Positions 1-7,242 of a DNA stretch of 12,683 nt are shown in pieces. Position numbers and translations under genes: made by a program. The first letter of the stretch is position 1, and the number at the start of each line of letters is the position of its first letter. Under the pieces are notes generated by a model, which was not told where the DNA came from, did no database searches, and worked only from the letters and a program-made list of their open reading frames with translations. The stretch comes from an uncultured Porphyromonadaceae bacterium. Its GTDB lineage: Bacteria > Bacteroidota > Bacteroidia > Bacteroidales > Barnesiellaceae_A. The DNA is taken from positions 1 through 12,683 of the forward strand of contig UQMR01000069.1 in NCBI GenBank assembly GCA_900542255.1, given 5' to 3'.

Positions 1-204
1 GTGTGGGCTGCCGGCCGTATGGCTGAGGGATGGAAATATGGTGAAAGCCGTAATGATATGCTCAAACAACACCCCGGCCTAGTACCGTATGACGAGTTGC
101 CTGAGAGCGAAAAAGAATATGACCGTCATACTGCAATGGAGACATTGAGATTGATAAAAAAGTTGGGCTTTGAAATTTCCAAACGGTATGCAGAAGATGT
201 ATGA
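1..204 (+). CDS. RyR-domain protein, C-terminal fragment (5' end outside window)
   Basis: This is the last 67 codons of a gene that enters from the left edge, so the true start is not visible. The visible residues match the RyR repeat (Pfam RyR, PF02026) as I know it: a W-x-x-G-W-x-Y-G segment at residues 6-14 of the fragment, then an H-P-x-L-x-P-Y-D-E-L-P core at 24-34, then E-K-x-Y-D-R and a closing E-T-L-x-L-I-K-K-L-G helix. In ryanodine receptors these repeats are cytosolic; in bacteria their ligand is not established. The stop (202-204) lies inside the start region of the next gene, which also ends in a RyR domain, so the two are probably co-transcribed and translationally coupled. No signal peptide or membrane segment can be judged. 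The family call is fairly secure; the function is unknown. Confidence 0.75.
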   Translation: MWAAGRMAEGWKYGESRNDMLKQHPGLVPYDELPESEKEYDRHTAMETLRLIKKLGFEISKRYAEDV

Positions 205-2425
205 TGCTTTTTGCCGAGTGATATGGGCTGTTTGTGACTTTTGGAGAAGAATCCTTTGTGGGTTGAGCAAGAGCATATTGCGTCCGTTAGACCGCACTTT
301 GACGAGTGGCCTTTTCTCGCAAATCGGGGTCCTCCTTACGGTTGTGGTATTGATATTCGGTATATTATGGGGTTTTGCCGGGTGGATATTGCGAGGCGAT
401 ACTCATCGTTTGTTAGACGATAACCCCATAGAACACGTGGAGACTGTGTCGGCGACAAAAGAATCCCAGGAAAGTCCATATTCTTTTGTATGGGCAGTAT
501 ATTATCATTTCGTCGACCCCGGTAACCAGCATCTTGCGCACAACGATGTGCGATGGCTGGCTTTGATAATCAGCTTTACAGGTTCTTTGTTTATGTCGGG
601 GTTGCTTATTTCTACTTTTTCCAATATCATAGAGCGCCGGGTAGAGCGTGTGCGCAACGGTTTGATATATTATCGTATGTATAGGCACGTAGTAATACTC
701 GGATTTGACAATATGGTACCTGCCCTTGTCCGTCAGATATTTGAAACCAAGCAATATACTGGTTGTGATATATTGTTGCAAACGGCGGGCGATGTAGAAG
801 CTGTGCGTATGAAATTGCGTTCGGAACTATCGCCCCAACAATTCAAGCGTGTCGTTGTCGTCTATGGTAGCCGTACGGCTGCCGACTCTATGCGGAAACT
901 CTGTTTCCCGCAGGCCCGCGAAGTGTTTCTCCTTGGTGAGCCCAATAGTTACGGACAGGAAGAACCGGCTCACGATTCGCTCAATATAGATGCTCTTTTC
1001 ATGTTGGGTGAATGCATGAAGAGTTGGTATGAAAAATTGTTTTGGAGGCATCGTTGTGGTGTAAAAGCTCCATTGAAATGTAATTTGTTGTTGGAGTATC
1101 AGGCAACCTTCACGGTTATGCAATCGGCCGATATTCCCCAATGGCTTAAAACATATATCGATTTGCGTCCCTTCAATTATTACGAAACCTGGGCTCAAAA
1201 GGTGTTGGTGGCAGGACGTAACAACGATGAGACTCTTCATTATCCATCGCTCGACCGAGAGCCGTTGTGTTACAATTCTCCTCGGCGGGTGCATTTTGTC
1301 ATCGTGGGGATGAGTCGCATGGGGGTAGCCCTTGCAATAGAGGCTGCGCATGTGGCGCATTATCCCAACTTTGTCCGCGATAAAAGCCGCAAAACTCTCA
1401 TTACTCTTATCGATGCCAATATGGAGCAGGAGATGGCATTCTTCAAAGGTCGTTACAAAGCGCTCTTCGAGCAGTCGCACAGTCGTTATATAGATAGCGT
1501 TACCGGTAAAGAGTGTAGGCAGAGACCGTCGGATGCTTATGCGCATCTGGGAGAAGATTATAAAGATTATATCGATGTAGAGTGGCAGTTTGTCAACGGC
1601 CGTTTGGAGTCGCCTGCCGTGCAAGCTCTGTTGACGGAGTGGAGCAAGGAACCAGATGACTTGTTGACGGTGGCTGTCTGCTTTAACCGCCAGCGTGAGA
1701 GCCTTGCGGCATCGCTGTACCTGCCCGATGAGCTATATCGCAACCAAATACCAGTGTGGGTATTCCAACGCGAGAGTGCGACAACCCTTTTGATGACTGC
1801 GGGATTTTACGATAAAAAGAACGGAGAAAGCAATCCTGTATCGAGGTATGCAAATATTCTGCCTTTTGGTATGGAGAACGAATGTTTCGATGTAAAATAT
1901 GATTACGTGAAATATGCTAAGCGGGTTAATTATGTCTATGATTATTATAACTCTAAGCGAAATATTCCCGTTACGTTCCCGGTTAGTGAGCTCGATGAAA
2001 AATGGAATACGAGATTATCGATACAGAATAAGTGGTCTAATATATATAATGCCAACTCGATACCTTTCAAGTTGCGCTCTGTCGGATATGATAGCACCAA
2101 GAGCGATGCCATAAAATGTTTTACGCCCGAGGTGACAGCAACTCTCTCGATAGTAGAGCATAATCGTTGGAATGTTGAGAAACTTTTATTGGGGTATCGC
2201 CCCGTTACGGAAGAAGAACAGAAAAAGATAGACCTGAATATAGCATTGAAGGGGGATTATCGTAGAAGCATGATACACTATGATATACGTCCATACGATG
2301 CGTTATGCGCCAGGTACGAGGCCCTGCACATACAATTGTCGCAAAATGAAGTATTGGCGCCCGAATACGACGTTGCTCTGACGCAAGCGTTGCCATATAT
2401 AGTGAACGGTAGCGATGTCGTGTAA
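188..2425 (+). CDS. CASTOR/POLLUX-like ion channel with RCK-type Rossmann domains and C-terminal RyR domain
   Basis: This is a 745-residue membrane protein if the ATG at 188 is used; ATG 197 and TTG 170 are alternatives, and all overlap the preceding gene. One hydrophobic segment lies at about 45-68 and a second at about 122-147. Between them is a loop with F-V-D-P-G-N-Q at about 108-114, similar in form to the A-D-A-G-N-H filter of plant CASTOR/POLLUX channels. A basic linker leads into a Rossmann-like fold (V-V-I-L-G-F-D-N at about 168-175). A second dinucleotide-fold motif (V-I-V-G-M-S-R-M-G) lies near 370. The C terminus, about 650-700, is a RyR domain with E-H-N-R-W, L-L-L-G-Y-R-P and H-Y-D-I-R-P-Y-D. 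I infer a homomeric channel in the inner membrane, gated by a cytosolic ligand sensed by the RCK and/or RyR parts. The ion and ligand cannot be read from the sequence. A TrkA-N-only potassium channel is the main alternative. Confidence 0.72.
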   Translation: MQKMYDAFCRVIWAVCDFWRRILCGLSKSILRPLDRTLTSGLFSQIGVLLTVVVLIFGILWGFAGWILRGDTHRLLDDNPIEHVETVSATKESQESPYSFVWAVYYHFVDPGNQHLAHNDVRWLALIISFTGSLFMSGLLISTFSNIIERRVERVRNGLIYYRMYRHVVILGFDNMVPALVRQIFETKQYTGCDILLQTAGDVEAVRMKLRSELSPQQFKRVVVVYGSRTAADSMRKLCFPQAREVFLLGEPNSYGQEEPAHDSLNIDALFMLGECMKSWYEKLFWRHRCGVKAPLKCNLLLEYQATFTVMQSADIPQWLKTYIDLRPFNYYETWAQKVLVAGRNNDETLHYPSLDREPLCYNSPRRVHFVIVGMSRMGVALAIEAAHVAHYPNFVRDKSRKTLITLIDANMEQEMAFFKGRYKALFEQSHSRYIDSVTGKECRQRPSDAYAHLGEDYKDYIDVEWQFVNGRLESPAVQALLTEWSKEPDDLLTVAVCFNRQRESLAASLYLPDELYRNQIPVWVFQRESATTLLMTAGFYDKKNGESNPVSRYANILPFGMENECFDVKYDYVKYAKRVNYVYDYYNSKRNIPVTFPVSELDEKWNTRLSIQNKWSNIYNANSIPFKLRSVGYDSTKSDAIKCFTPEVTATLSIVEHNRWNVEKLLLGYRPVTEEEQKKIDLNIALKGDYRRSMIHYDIRPYDALCARYEALHIQLSQNEVLAPEYDVALTQALPYIVNGSDVV

Positions 2426-2469
2426 CATTTCTTTGCATCGACAGGGATGCGGTTGTGGCTTCCTTTTCG

Positions 2470-2477
2470 TAAGTTTG
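2470..2477 (+). promoter_or_regulatory. Possible Bacteroidota -7 box upstream of the NTF2-like gene
   Basis: The bases TAAGTTTG fit the Bacteroidota -7 consensus TAnnTTTG. No TTTG sits at the usual spacing of 19-21 bases upstream; a TTG at 2453-2455 is only 14 bases away. If active, transcription would start almost at the ATG at 2486. The match could be chance. Confidence 0.25.
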
Positions 2478-2485
2478 CACTCGTT

Positions 2486-2956
2486 ATGGTAAAAAAGAAA
2501 AAGAAGAAAACGAGTTTGCGAAAGCGCCGCCGCCGGCAAATTATGGCTATAAAACTGACATTGGCGTTTATAGCCATAGCTTTACCGTGCTTGTGGTTTG
2601 TGCGGCAGGAGACTGTCGAGAATGAGCCGTTGCGGGTGGCCAAAGAGTTTGCCGACAATATGATACATGCTCGTTTTAGCGAGGCATATATGCTTGCCAC
2701 ACCCGAATCGGCTCCCGAGATAGACCTTTTTGCCGAGTGGGTAGGAAGCCAAGATGATGAGCTGCGCAACGGAACTGCGCGTTTCAAGGTGACGCATGCA
2801 CAGATACTTATGCCCGACGACACGACCAATGTCGTGCAGGGGAAGGTGCTCGTCAAAGACCGCAGGGGTAAAGAACATGCGGCGCTGTCGATGCTGCTCA
2901 ATCTTGTGAAAGAGGGCGATGTGTGGCTGGTAGATTATCGGGCCGATTTGTTCTGA
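2486..2956 (+). CDS. Small membrane-anchored protein with NTF2-like (DUF4878-type) domain
   Basis: A 156-residue protein. The N terminus is very basic (lysine run at 3-8, arginine run at 14-17) and is followed by one hydrophobic helix at about 23-39, so it is probably a single-pass inner-membrane protein with the basic part in the cytoplasm and the rest outside. Residues about 48-155 have the pattern of small NTF2-like or DUF4878-type domains: an amphipathic helix (A-K-E-F-A-D-N-M at 52-59), then F-S-E-A-Y, then beta strands ending in G-D-V-W-L-V-D-Y. No catalytic residues are evident and no function can be assigned. The ATG at 2486 was chosen because it begins the lysine-rich run; the ATG at 2543, just before the hydrophobic helix, is an alternative. 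The gene follows the channel gene by 60 bases on the same strand. Its last 22 bases overlap the convergent lipoprotein gene. Confidence 0.68.
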   Translation: MVKKKKKKTSLRKRRRRQIMAIKLTLAFIAIALPCLWFVRQETVENEPLRVAKEFADNMIHARFSEAYMLATPESAPEIDLFAEWVGSQDDELRNGTARFKVTHAQILMPDDTTNVVQGKVLVKDRRGKEHAALSMLLNLVKEGDVWLVDYRADLF

Positions 2957-3912
2957 TTGTCTTGTGCAGCGCGGTATGCCTCTATGCGTTGCTCTACATT
3001 GTGCCTGAGGTCATTTTCATAGAGGTTAAATTCGTATACGTGCAAGTTGCCTTTGGGCAGTAGGGCGGCAACGCTCGGGATATAATACGCCTCTTCGTCT
3101 ACTCCTTGTACGATGATGGTATGTATCGTGGTGTCTATCGTCGCGGTGAAGCCCTGGTATGACTCTGCCGGGGTGGCATCGGTAGTCCAGTTGATAGGAT
3201 TGATACAGATTTTGTTGTCGGCAAAGAGCGGCGATATGGCTTCGGGGCGGGTCGCGCTATTGAAGTGTATGGTTACACCAATATCGGTGGCCTGTTGTGC
3301 CGGTCGTAGGAAAGGGTAGGTAGAGGCTTCGTGGGAGTCGATGGTATAACCTATGGCGTAGGCTGCCACCAGTTGCCGGTATGTGGTTTCGGTAAGCTCC
3401 CGTTTCAGTATTTCTATGACGGCTTTTGCACCTTGGCTATGTCCTGCAAGAATAAAGGGGCGCCCGTTATTGTAGTGGCTCAGGTAGTAGCGAAAGGCAC
3501 TTGTCACATCGTTGTATGCCAGCTCGAACCGCTCTTCTATCAGAGCCGTGTCGAGGGTGAGCCAGCTGTCCATGCTTATCTGCCGATAGTAAGGCGAATA
3601 AAAGTTGCAACTTTCGCCCAAAACGCGGCGGGCAAGTTCTATCGATGAGTCTACGCGAGCTCGCTGCTCGTTGTCATAAATATTCATGTGATGGTGACAC
3701 ACCCCGTTGCTGTCGGTATAGTCCCATATACAGGTGGGTGCTATGTAGAAAATATCGGTTTCCTTGTCGCACGTCAGCGTGTTGCCCTCATACCAACATG
3801 CCGTATTGGCATAGTCGATACTATCTTCGGTCTGGGGCGATGTTTGCTGTCTCTCGCAAGCGTACAGCAAGATTGTGCATAGGATATAGGCGGCTACTAT
3901 ATATCTTTTCAT
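2935..3912 (-). CDS. DUF3089-family alpha/beta-hydrolase lipoprotein
   Basis: A 325-residue protein. The start at 3912 was chosen because it gives a lipoprotein signal: M-K-R, a hydrophobic stretch to residue 17 and the lipobox L-Y-A-C with Cys19 as the lipidated residue; the frame is open 11 codons further upstream without such a signal. DUF3089 features follow: a D-I-F-Y-I-A-P-T strand at 53-60, Y-S-P-Y-Y-R-Q at 105-111, and A-Y-N-D-V-x-x-A-F-x-Y-Y-L at 132-144. The nucleophile elbow is G-H-S-Q-G with Ser159. A C-terminal L-H-V-Y-E-F-N-L stretch carries His291, a likely catalytic histidine. The family is predicted to be esterase-like; the substrate is unknown. It has its own good promoter downstream of bioD and so appears separate from the biotin operon. 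Confidence 0.8.
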   Translation of the reverse strand: MKRYIVAAYILCTILLYACERQQTSPQTEDSIDYANTACWYEGNTLTCDKETDIFYIAPTCIWDYTDSNGVCHHHMNIYDNEQRARVDSSIELARRVLGESCNFYSPYYRQISMDSWLTLDTALIEERFELAYNDVTSAFRYYLSHYNNGRPFILAGHSQGAKAVIEILKRELTETTYRQLVAAYAIGYTIDSHEASTYPFLRPAQQATDIGVTIHFNSATRPEAISPLFADNKICINPINWTTDATPAESYQGFTATIDTTIHTIIVQGVDEEAYYIPSVAALLPKGNLHVYEFNLYENDLRHNVEQRIEAYRAAQDNQNKSAR

Positions 3913-3942
3913 GCTATTGAAGTGTTTGTTATAAACGGCCGA

Positions 3943-3974
3943 CAAAAGTACTGAAAATTACAGGCAGAACCAAA
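3943..3974 (-). promoter_or_regulatory. Bacteroidota-type promoter for the DUF3089 lipoprotein gene
   Basis: Read on the minus strand, TTTG (3974-3971) is followed after 20 bases by TACTTTTG (3950-3943), which fits the -33 TTTG and -7 TAnnTTTG consensus with normal spacing. Transcription would start near 3936, giving a leader of about 25 bases before the ATG at 3912. The -33 element falls inside the hairpin that follows bioD. Confidence 0.6.
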
Positions 3975-3994
3975 CATTTTACTGCGGTTCTGCC
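3963..3994 (-). terminator. Hairpin after bioD, likely terminator of the biotin operon
   Basis: A perfect 9-base inverted repeat, GGCAGAACC and GGTTCTGCC, separated by 14 bases, lies 28 bases past the bioD stop. On the minus strand it is followed by TGTAATTTT, a weak T-rich tail, so termination may be partial. It overlaps the promoter of the next gene. Confidence 0.55.
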
Positions 3995-4022
3995 GTAACG
4001 CCATTCTTGTCGAACAGCTGTA

Positions 4023-4685
4023 TTATGAGAGCTTATCGTCGGGCAAAGTAATCTCGGGCATTTCCAGGAAGAGGGTGTCGGGGTAGTTGCGGGTGAGGAA
4101 ATCGCGCAGGTAACCTACGGTGTCGGTCTCTATCAGGACATCGGTCGATGGATACCGGTTATATATGACGCTGTGCAGTTGTAAGCCGCGCCGTTCAATC
4201 GCCTCTATGCAGAGCAGCGTGTGGTTGATACTGCCTAACCGCCCTGAGGTGACCAGTATCACAGGATAGCCTTGCCCGGCTACATAATCTATGGTGAGCA
4301 AGTCGCGTGTGAGGGGCACCATAGGGCCTCCGGCCCCTTCGAGCAATACTACGTCGTATCGCGCGGCCAATACCTGGGTGGCTTGGGTTGCCACATTCAT
4401 GTCTGTTGTGTAGTGGTCTATCTCGGCCGCCAAGTGAGGCGATGCCGGGTAGGTATATACAATGGGGTAGGTAAGCTCTTCCCAATCTTCGGGGAAGAGT
4501 TGTGCGACGCCCATGATGCGGCGGTGCAGTGCAATATCCTCCGATATGGAGTCGTTGCCGGTTTGTATGAGTTTCTGTGTGATTACTTTGGTATTGCGTT
4601 GCATCAATTCGCGGGCAAGCCATCCGGTGGCGTAACTCTTGCCTATGTTGGTGTCGATGCCGGTGATGAAATATACTCCTTTCAT
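4023..4685 (-). CDS. bioD: ATP-dependent dethiobiotin synthetase
   Basis: BioD closes the ureido ring of dethiobiotin from 7,8-diaminononanoate, CO2 and ATP in the cytoplasm. The protein is 220 residues, normal for the family. The modified P-loop T-G-I-D-T-N-I-G-K-S is at 8-17, with Lys16 and Ser17 as phosphate and magnesium ligands. The catalytic-lysine region reads Q-K-L-I-Q-T-G (Lys38), where E. coli has K-P-V-A-S-G, so a leucine replaces the usual proline. E-G-A-G-G at 116-120 is the second conserved nucleotide and substrate loop. The start overlaps the bioGC stop by 4 bases (ATGA), so this is the last gene of the operon. The call is secure. Confidence 0.95.
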   Translation of the reverse strand: MKGVYFITGIDTNIGKSYATGWLARELMQRNTKVITQKLIQTGNDSISEDIALHRRIMGVAQLFPEDWEELTYPIVYTYPASPHLAAEIDHYTTDMNVATQATQVLAARYDVVLLEGAGGPMVPLTRDLLTIDYVAGQGYPVILVTSGRLGSINHTLLCIEAIERRGLQLHSVIYNRYPSTDVLIETDTVGYLRDFLTRNYPDTLFLEMPEITLPDDKLS

Positions 4686-6085
4686 ATGTTCTCTTTTTTA
4701 TGTGCGGTTATATAGACAGGATGGTATGTGAGGCTTACTCCACCGTTGTCGGTGGCATAGAGCGTGCGGTATTGTTCCGAGAAGCGGCGTATCGAAAGAT
4801 GCGCGCATGCAAGCCCGTTGGCACCTGTTTGTTGCAGGTGCCGCAAGACCTCTATGGGTGAGTCGAAAACAAGCGTGTGTCTCTCCTCGATGACCGAGAC
4901 ATCGGTATAGTTCCGCTCGAAGAGCTCTTGTAACATTTCTCCCGAGAAGTAGGGGAGCCCTATGCCTGTCGTGTGGCGCAGCTCTTTGAGGTTGTCGCTA
5001 CCGAAAGTAGAAAACAACATCATGCCTCTCTCGTCGAGCGACTTCTCTATGCGGGATAAGAAGCGGGGCAGGTCGCTAAACCACTGTATGGTTGCAGCCG
5101 AGGTTATCAAACTGTATTTGCCGGGGAAGTCACTCTGTTCGGCATCACCTGTCATGCAGTTGGTGTCATGCGCCATGTTTTGGGCTGCCATCTCGCACAT
5201 GGCGGGGCAGAGGTCGTTGAGTGTGAAACGAGATGTCGGGAAACGTTGCGAGAGCAGCTTGGTGAGTAACCCCGTGCCGCATCCGATTTCAAGAATATGG
5301 CGGGCGCCGAAATTCCCGGGCAGGAGCGATAGCAGTCGCTGAGCCATGTCGCGCTGTACGATGGCAGCCGTGTCGTAGCTGTCGATGGCACGGTTGAAGT
5401 GTTTCGCCACCTTCTGTTTGTCTATCGTGTCGTTGGTGATGAGTCGAGCGAAGTCGGTATAGTGTGCGATATCTTCTATGATGACTGGTGTGCCGCGCTC
5501 TTTCCAGGCCCGTATCTGAGCTTGGGGCGGAAATATGCGGTCTCGCATGCCTACGATGGCTCTCGACCACCTGAAATCGCTTGCCGACCCTTCGGTGATG
5601 AATTGTTGCAGGCACTGCAACTCTTGTCGCAATGCTTCGATATCTCTTGTCGGGTGCACCTGCCGATAGTTTCGCAGGGTAGCCTGGTCGTCGCACATGC
5701 GGCGGTCGAACTTCTCTAACGACACATCGTCGAGTCGTGCCAGCGTCGCCTCAAATACGTTACGGGCAATGCCGCGTGCATCGTCTATGCCGAAGGGTGT
5801 CCCGTTGATAGCCGTGGCCCGTATGATGGGCAAATCGCATGACTGCAACCATGTAGAGGCCGCCCATACGCCCAAGGACCATCCGTACAACTCTATTTCG
5901 TCATATCGCTGCCATTCGGCGATGGCATCGTGTTGCAGCGGGGCCGAGTAGTCGTAACAGATGCAACAATCTTGCCCGTGCAGCACGTGGCGCAATGCCT
6001 CGAACGGACGCCTGTCGGCACCCCAACCCGCCCAAAAGAGCAGGAGCCGCCTGTTGCCTTCGTGTATGATGTATTCTCTTTTCAT
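4682..6085 (-). CDS. bioC: BioG-BioC fusion: pimeloyl-[acp] methyl ester esterase / malonyl-[acp] O-methyltransferase
   Basis: A 467-residue bifunctional protein. Residues about 1-215 are BioG (DUF452), an alpha/beta hydrolase that frees pimeloyl-ACP from its methyl ester. It shows L-L-L-F-W-A-G-W-G at 14-22, the elbow G-W-S-L-G with Ser70, and likely triad members Asp182 (G-M-R-D-R) and His208 (I-A-H-Y). Residues about 223-467 are BioC, the SAM-dependent methyltransferase that starts pimelate synthesis by methylating malonyl-ACP. Its N-terminal helix (F-N-R-A-I-D-S-Y-D) and the SAM motif L-E-I-G-C-G-T-G at 265-272 are present. The two steps are the first and last of the pimeloyl cycle. The ATG at 6085 was chosen because it overlaps the bioF stop as ATGA and begins the esterase domain; the frame continues 19 codons upstream inside bioF. 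No internal stop or frameshift separates the halves. Confidence 0.92.
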   Translation of the reverse strand: MKREYIIHEGNRRLLLFWAGWGADRRPFEALRHVLHGQDCCICYDYSAPLQHDAIAEWQRYDEIELYGWSLGVWAASTWLQSCDLPIIRATAINGTPFGIDDARGIARNVFEATLARLDDVSLEKFDRRMCDDQATLRNYRQVHPTRDIEALRQELQCLQQFITEGSASDFRWSRAIVGMRDRIFPPQAQIRAWKERGTPVIIEDIAHYTDFARLITNDTIDKQKVAKHFNRAIDSYDTAAIVQRDMAQRLLSLLPGNFGARHILEIGCGTGLLTKLLSQRFPTSRFTLNDLCPAMCEMAAQNMAHDTNCMTGDAEQSDFPGKYSLITSAATIQWFSDLPRFLSRIEKSLDERGMMLFSTFGSDNLKELRHTTGIGLPYFSGEMLQELFERNYTDVSVIEERHTLVFDSPIEVLRHLQQTGANGLACAHLSIRRFSEQYRTLYATDNGGVSLTYHPVYITAHKKENI

Positions 6086-7242
6086 ACCTCTTTCTTTTGT
6101 GTCAAAGCCACGATAAGCCGGTCTATCTCCTCGTCGTTGCACGCGGCATGCAGCGATATGCGCAGCCGCGATGTCCCGGCAGGTACCGTGGGGGGCCTTA
6201 CAGGGAGCAGATAGAAACCTTGTCGTTGCATCCGTATGGCTTCGGCCTGTGCTTCGGCGGCATCACCTATGATATAGGGTATGATATGGCTGCGGCTACC
6301 GGTATCGCCCCTTTCTTGTGTTATCGTGTCGTTTACTCTTTGAGCTATGGTGGCAAGATGCTGGCGTTTGTCTGCCATGCCGTCGAGGTGCGACAGTATA
6401 TAATGTGTCCATTCTACGTTGATGGGAGGCAGGGCTGTCGTGAAGATAAAAGGTCGCATTGTATTCACGAGCCACTCTTTGATTTCGCGGTCGCATATCA
6501 GTGCTGCACCTACCGAGGCTATCGCTTTGCCGAAGGTAACAACGAGCATATCCACGTCGGCAATACAGTTATATTCCTCGCACAATCCCAGGCCGTGTTG
6601 CCCTCTTACGCCTATGGCGTGGGCTTCGTCGATGTACAACATGACATTCCGGAATTCCCGCTTCAAGGCAATTAGTCGTGGCAGGTCGCAAATATCGCCA
6701 TCCATGCTGAATATGCTTTCTGTTGCAACAATCACCGTGTCGAAGAGGGGGGCCTTCTCGCGCAGCAATGCTTCAAGATGCTGGTAATCGTTGTGCCGGT
6801 AGCGTATGTAGGGCGCATGACCGAGGTGCAGCCCGTCTATGAGGCTGGCATGAATCAGCTTATCGGCCAAGATGAGCGTGCGGTTGTCGGCAATGGCAGG
6901 CAGTATGCCGCTGTTGGCATGGTATCCGCTGTTGAAGACAAGGGCGGCCGGCCGGTCATATAATCGGGTCAGCAATCTCTCCAACCGGGTATATGCCGGA
7001 TGGTTGCCTGTGAGCAGGCGGCTCGATACGGCAGAGGGAAGCAGTCGTTCGGGAGGAGTCTCTTCTAAGAAACTCTTCCACAGAGAGTGGTCCTGCGCAA
7101 TGCCGAGGTAGTCGTTCGACGATAAGTTGAGCATGGGCGCGCCGTCGCGGACGATAAGTCTTTCGCCGCACTCGGTTTCGGTGAGTTGTCGCAACCTTCC
7201 GTTGCGGCGCAACTCTTCCAATGCTTCGTTGTATGCTTTCAT
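6082..7242 (-). CDS. bioF: 8-amino-7-oxononanoate synthase
   Basis: BioF condenses pimeloyl-ACP or -CoA with L-alanine to give KAPA; it is PLP-dependent and cytosolic. The 386-residue length is normal. Family features in order: L-S-S-N-D-Y-L-G at 40-47, F-N-S-G-Y-H-A-N at 103-110, S-I-F-S-M-D-G-D at 176-183, the PLP-binding D-E-A-H at 205-208, and the Schiff-base lysine Lys239 in T-F-G-K-A. The start at 7242 overlaps the bioA stop by ATGA. The frame stays open upstream to about 8199, but that extension runs through bioA out of frame and has arginine-rich, non-family sequence, so it was not used. 2-Amino-3-ketobutyrate CoA ligase belongs to the same superfamily, but the operon context settles the call. 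Confidence 0.95.
   Translation of the reverse strand: MKAYNEALEELRRNGRLRQLTETECGERLIVRDGAPMLNLSSNDYLGIAQDHSLWKSFLEETPPERLLPSAVSSRLLTGNHPAYTRLERLLTRLYDRPAALVFNSGYHANSGILPAIADNRTLILADKLIHASLIDGLHLGHAPYIRYRHNDYQHLEALLREKAPLFDTVIVATESIFSMDGDICDLPRLIALKREFRNVMLYIDEAHAIGVRGQHGLGLCEEYNCIADVDMLVVTFGKAIASVGAALICDREIKEWLVNTMRPFIFTTALPPINVEWTHYILSHLDGMADKRQHLATIAQRVNDTITQERGDTGSRSHIIPYIIGDAAEAQAEAIRMQRQGFYLLPVRPPTVPAGTSRLRISLHAACNDEEIDRLIVALTQKKEV

Noticed and set aside
827..1624. Open frame of 265 codons on the minus strand opposite the channel gene
   Set aside because: It is a shadow of the channel coding frame; the translation has no recognisable domain and the plus-strand gene is well supported.
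2443..2453. Small GCATC/GATGC hairpin after the channel gene as a terminator
   Set aside because: Only a 5-base stem with no T-run, so it is not distinguishable from chance.
4272..4715. Plus-strand frame opposite bioD
   Set aside because: It is antisense to conserved bioD motifs and its protein sequence is not family-like.
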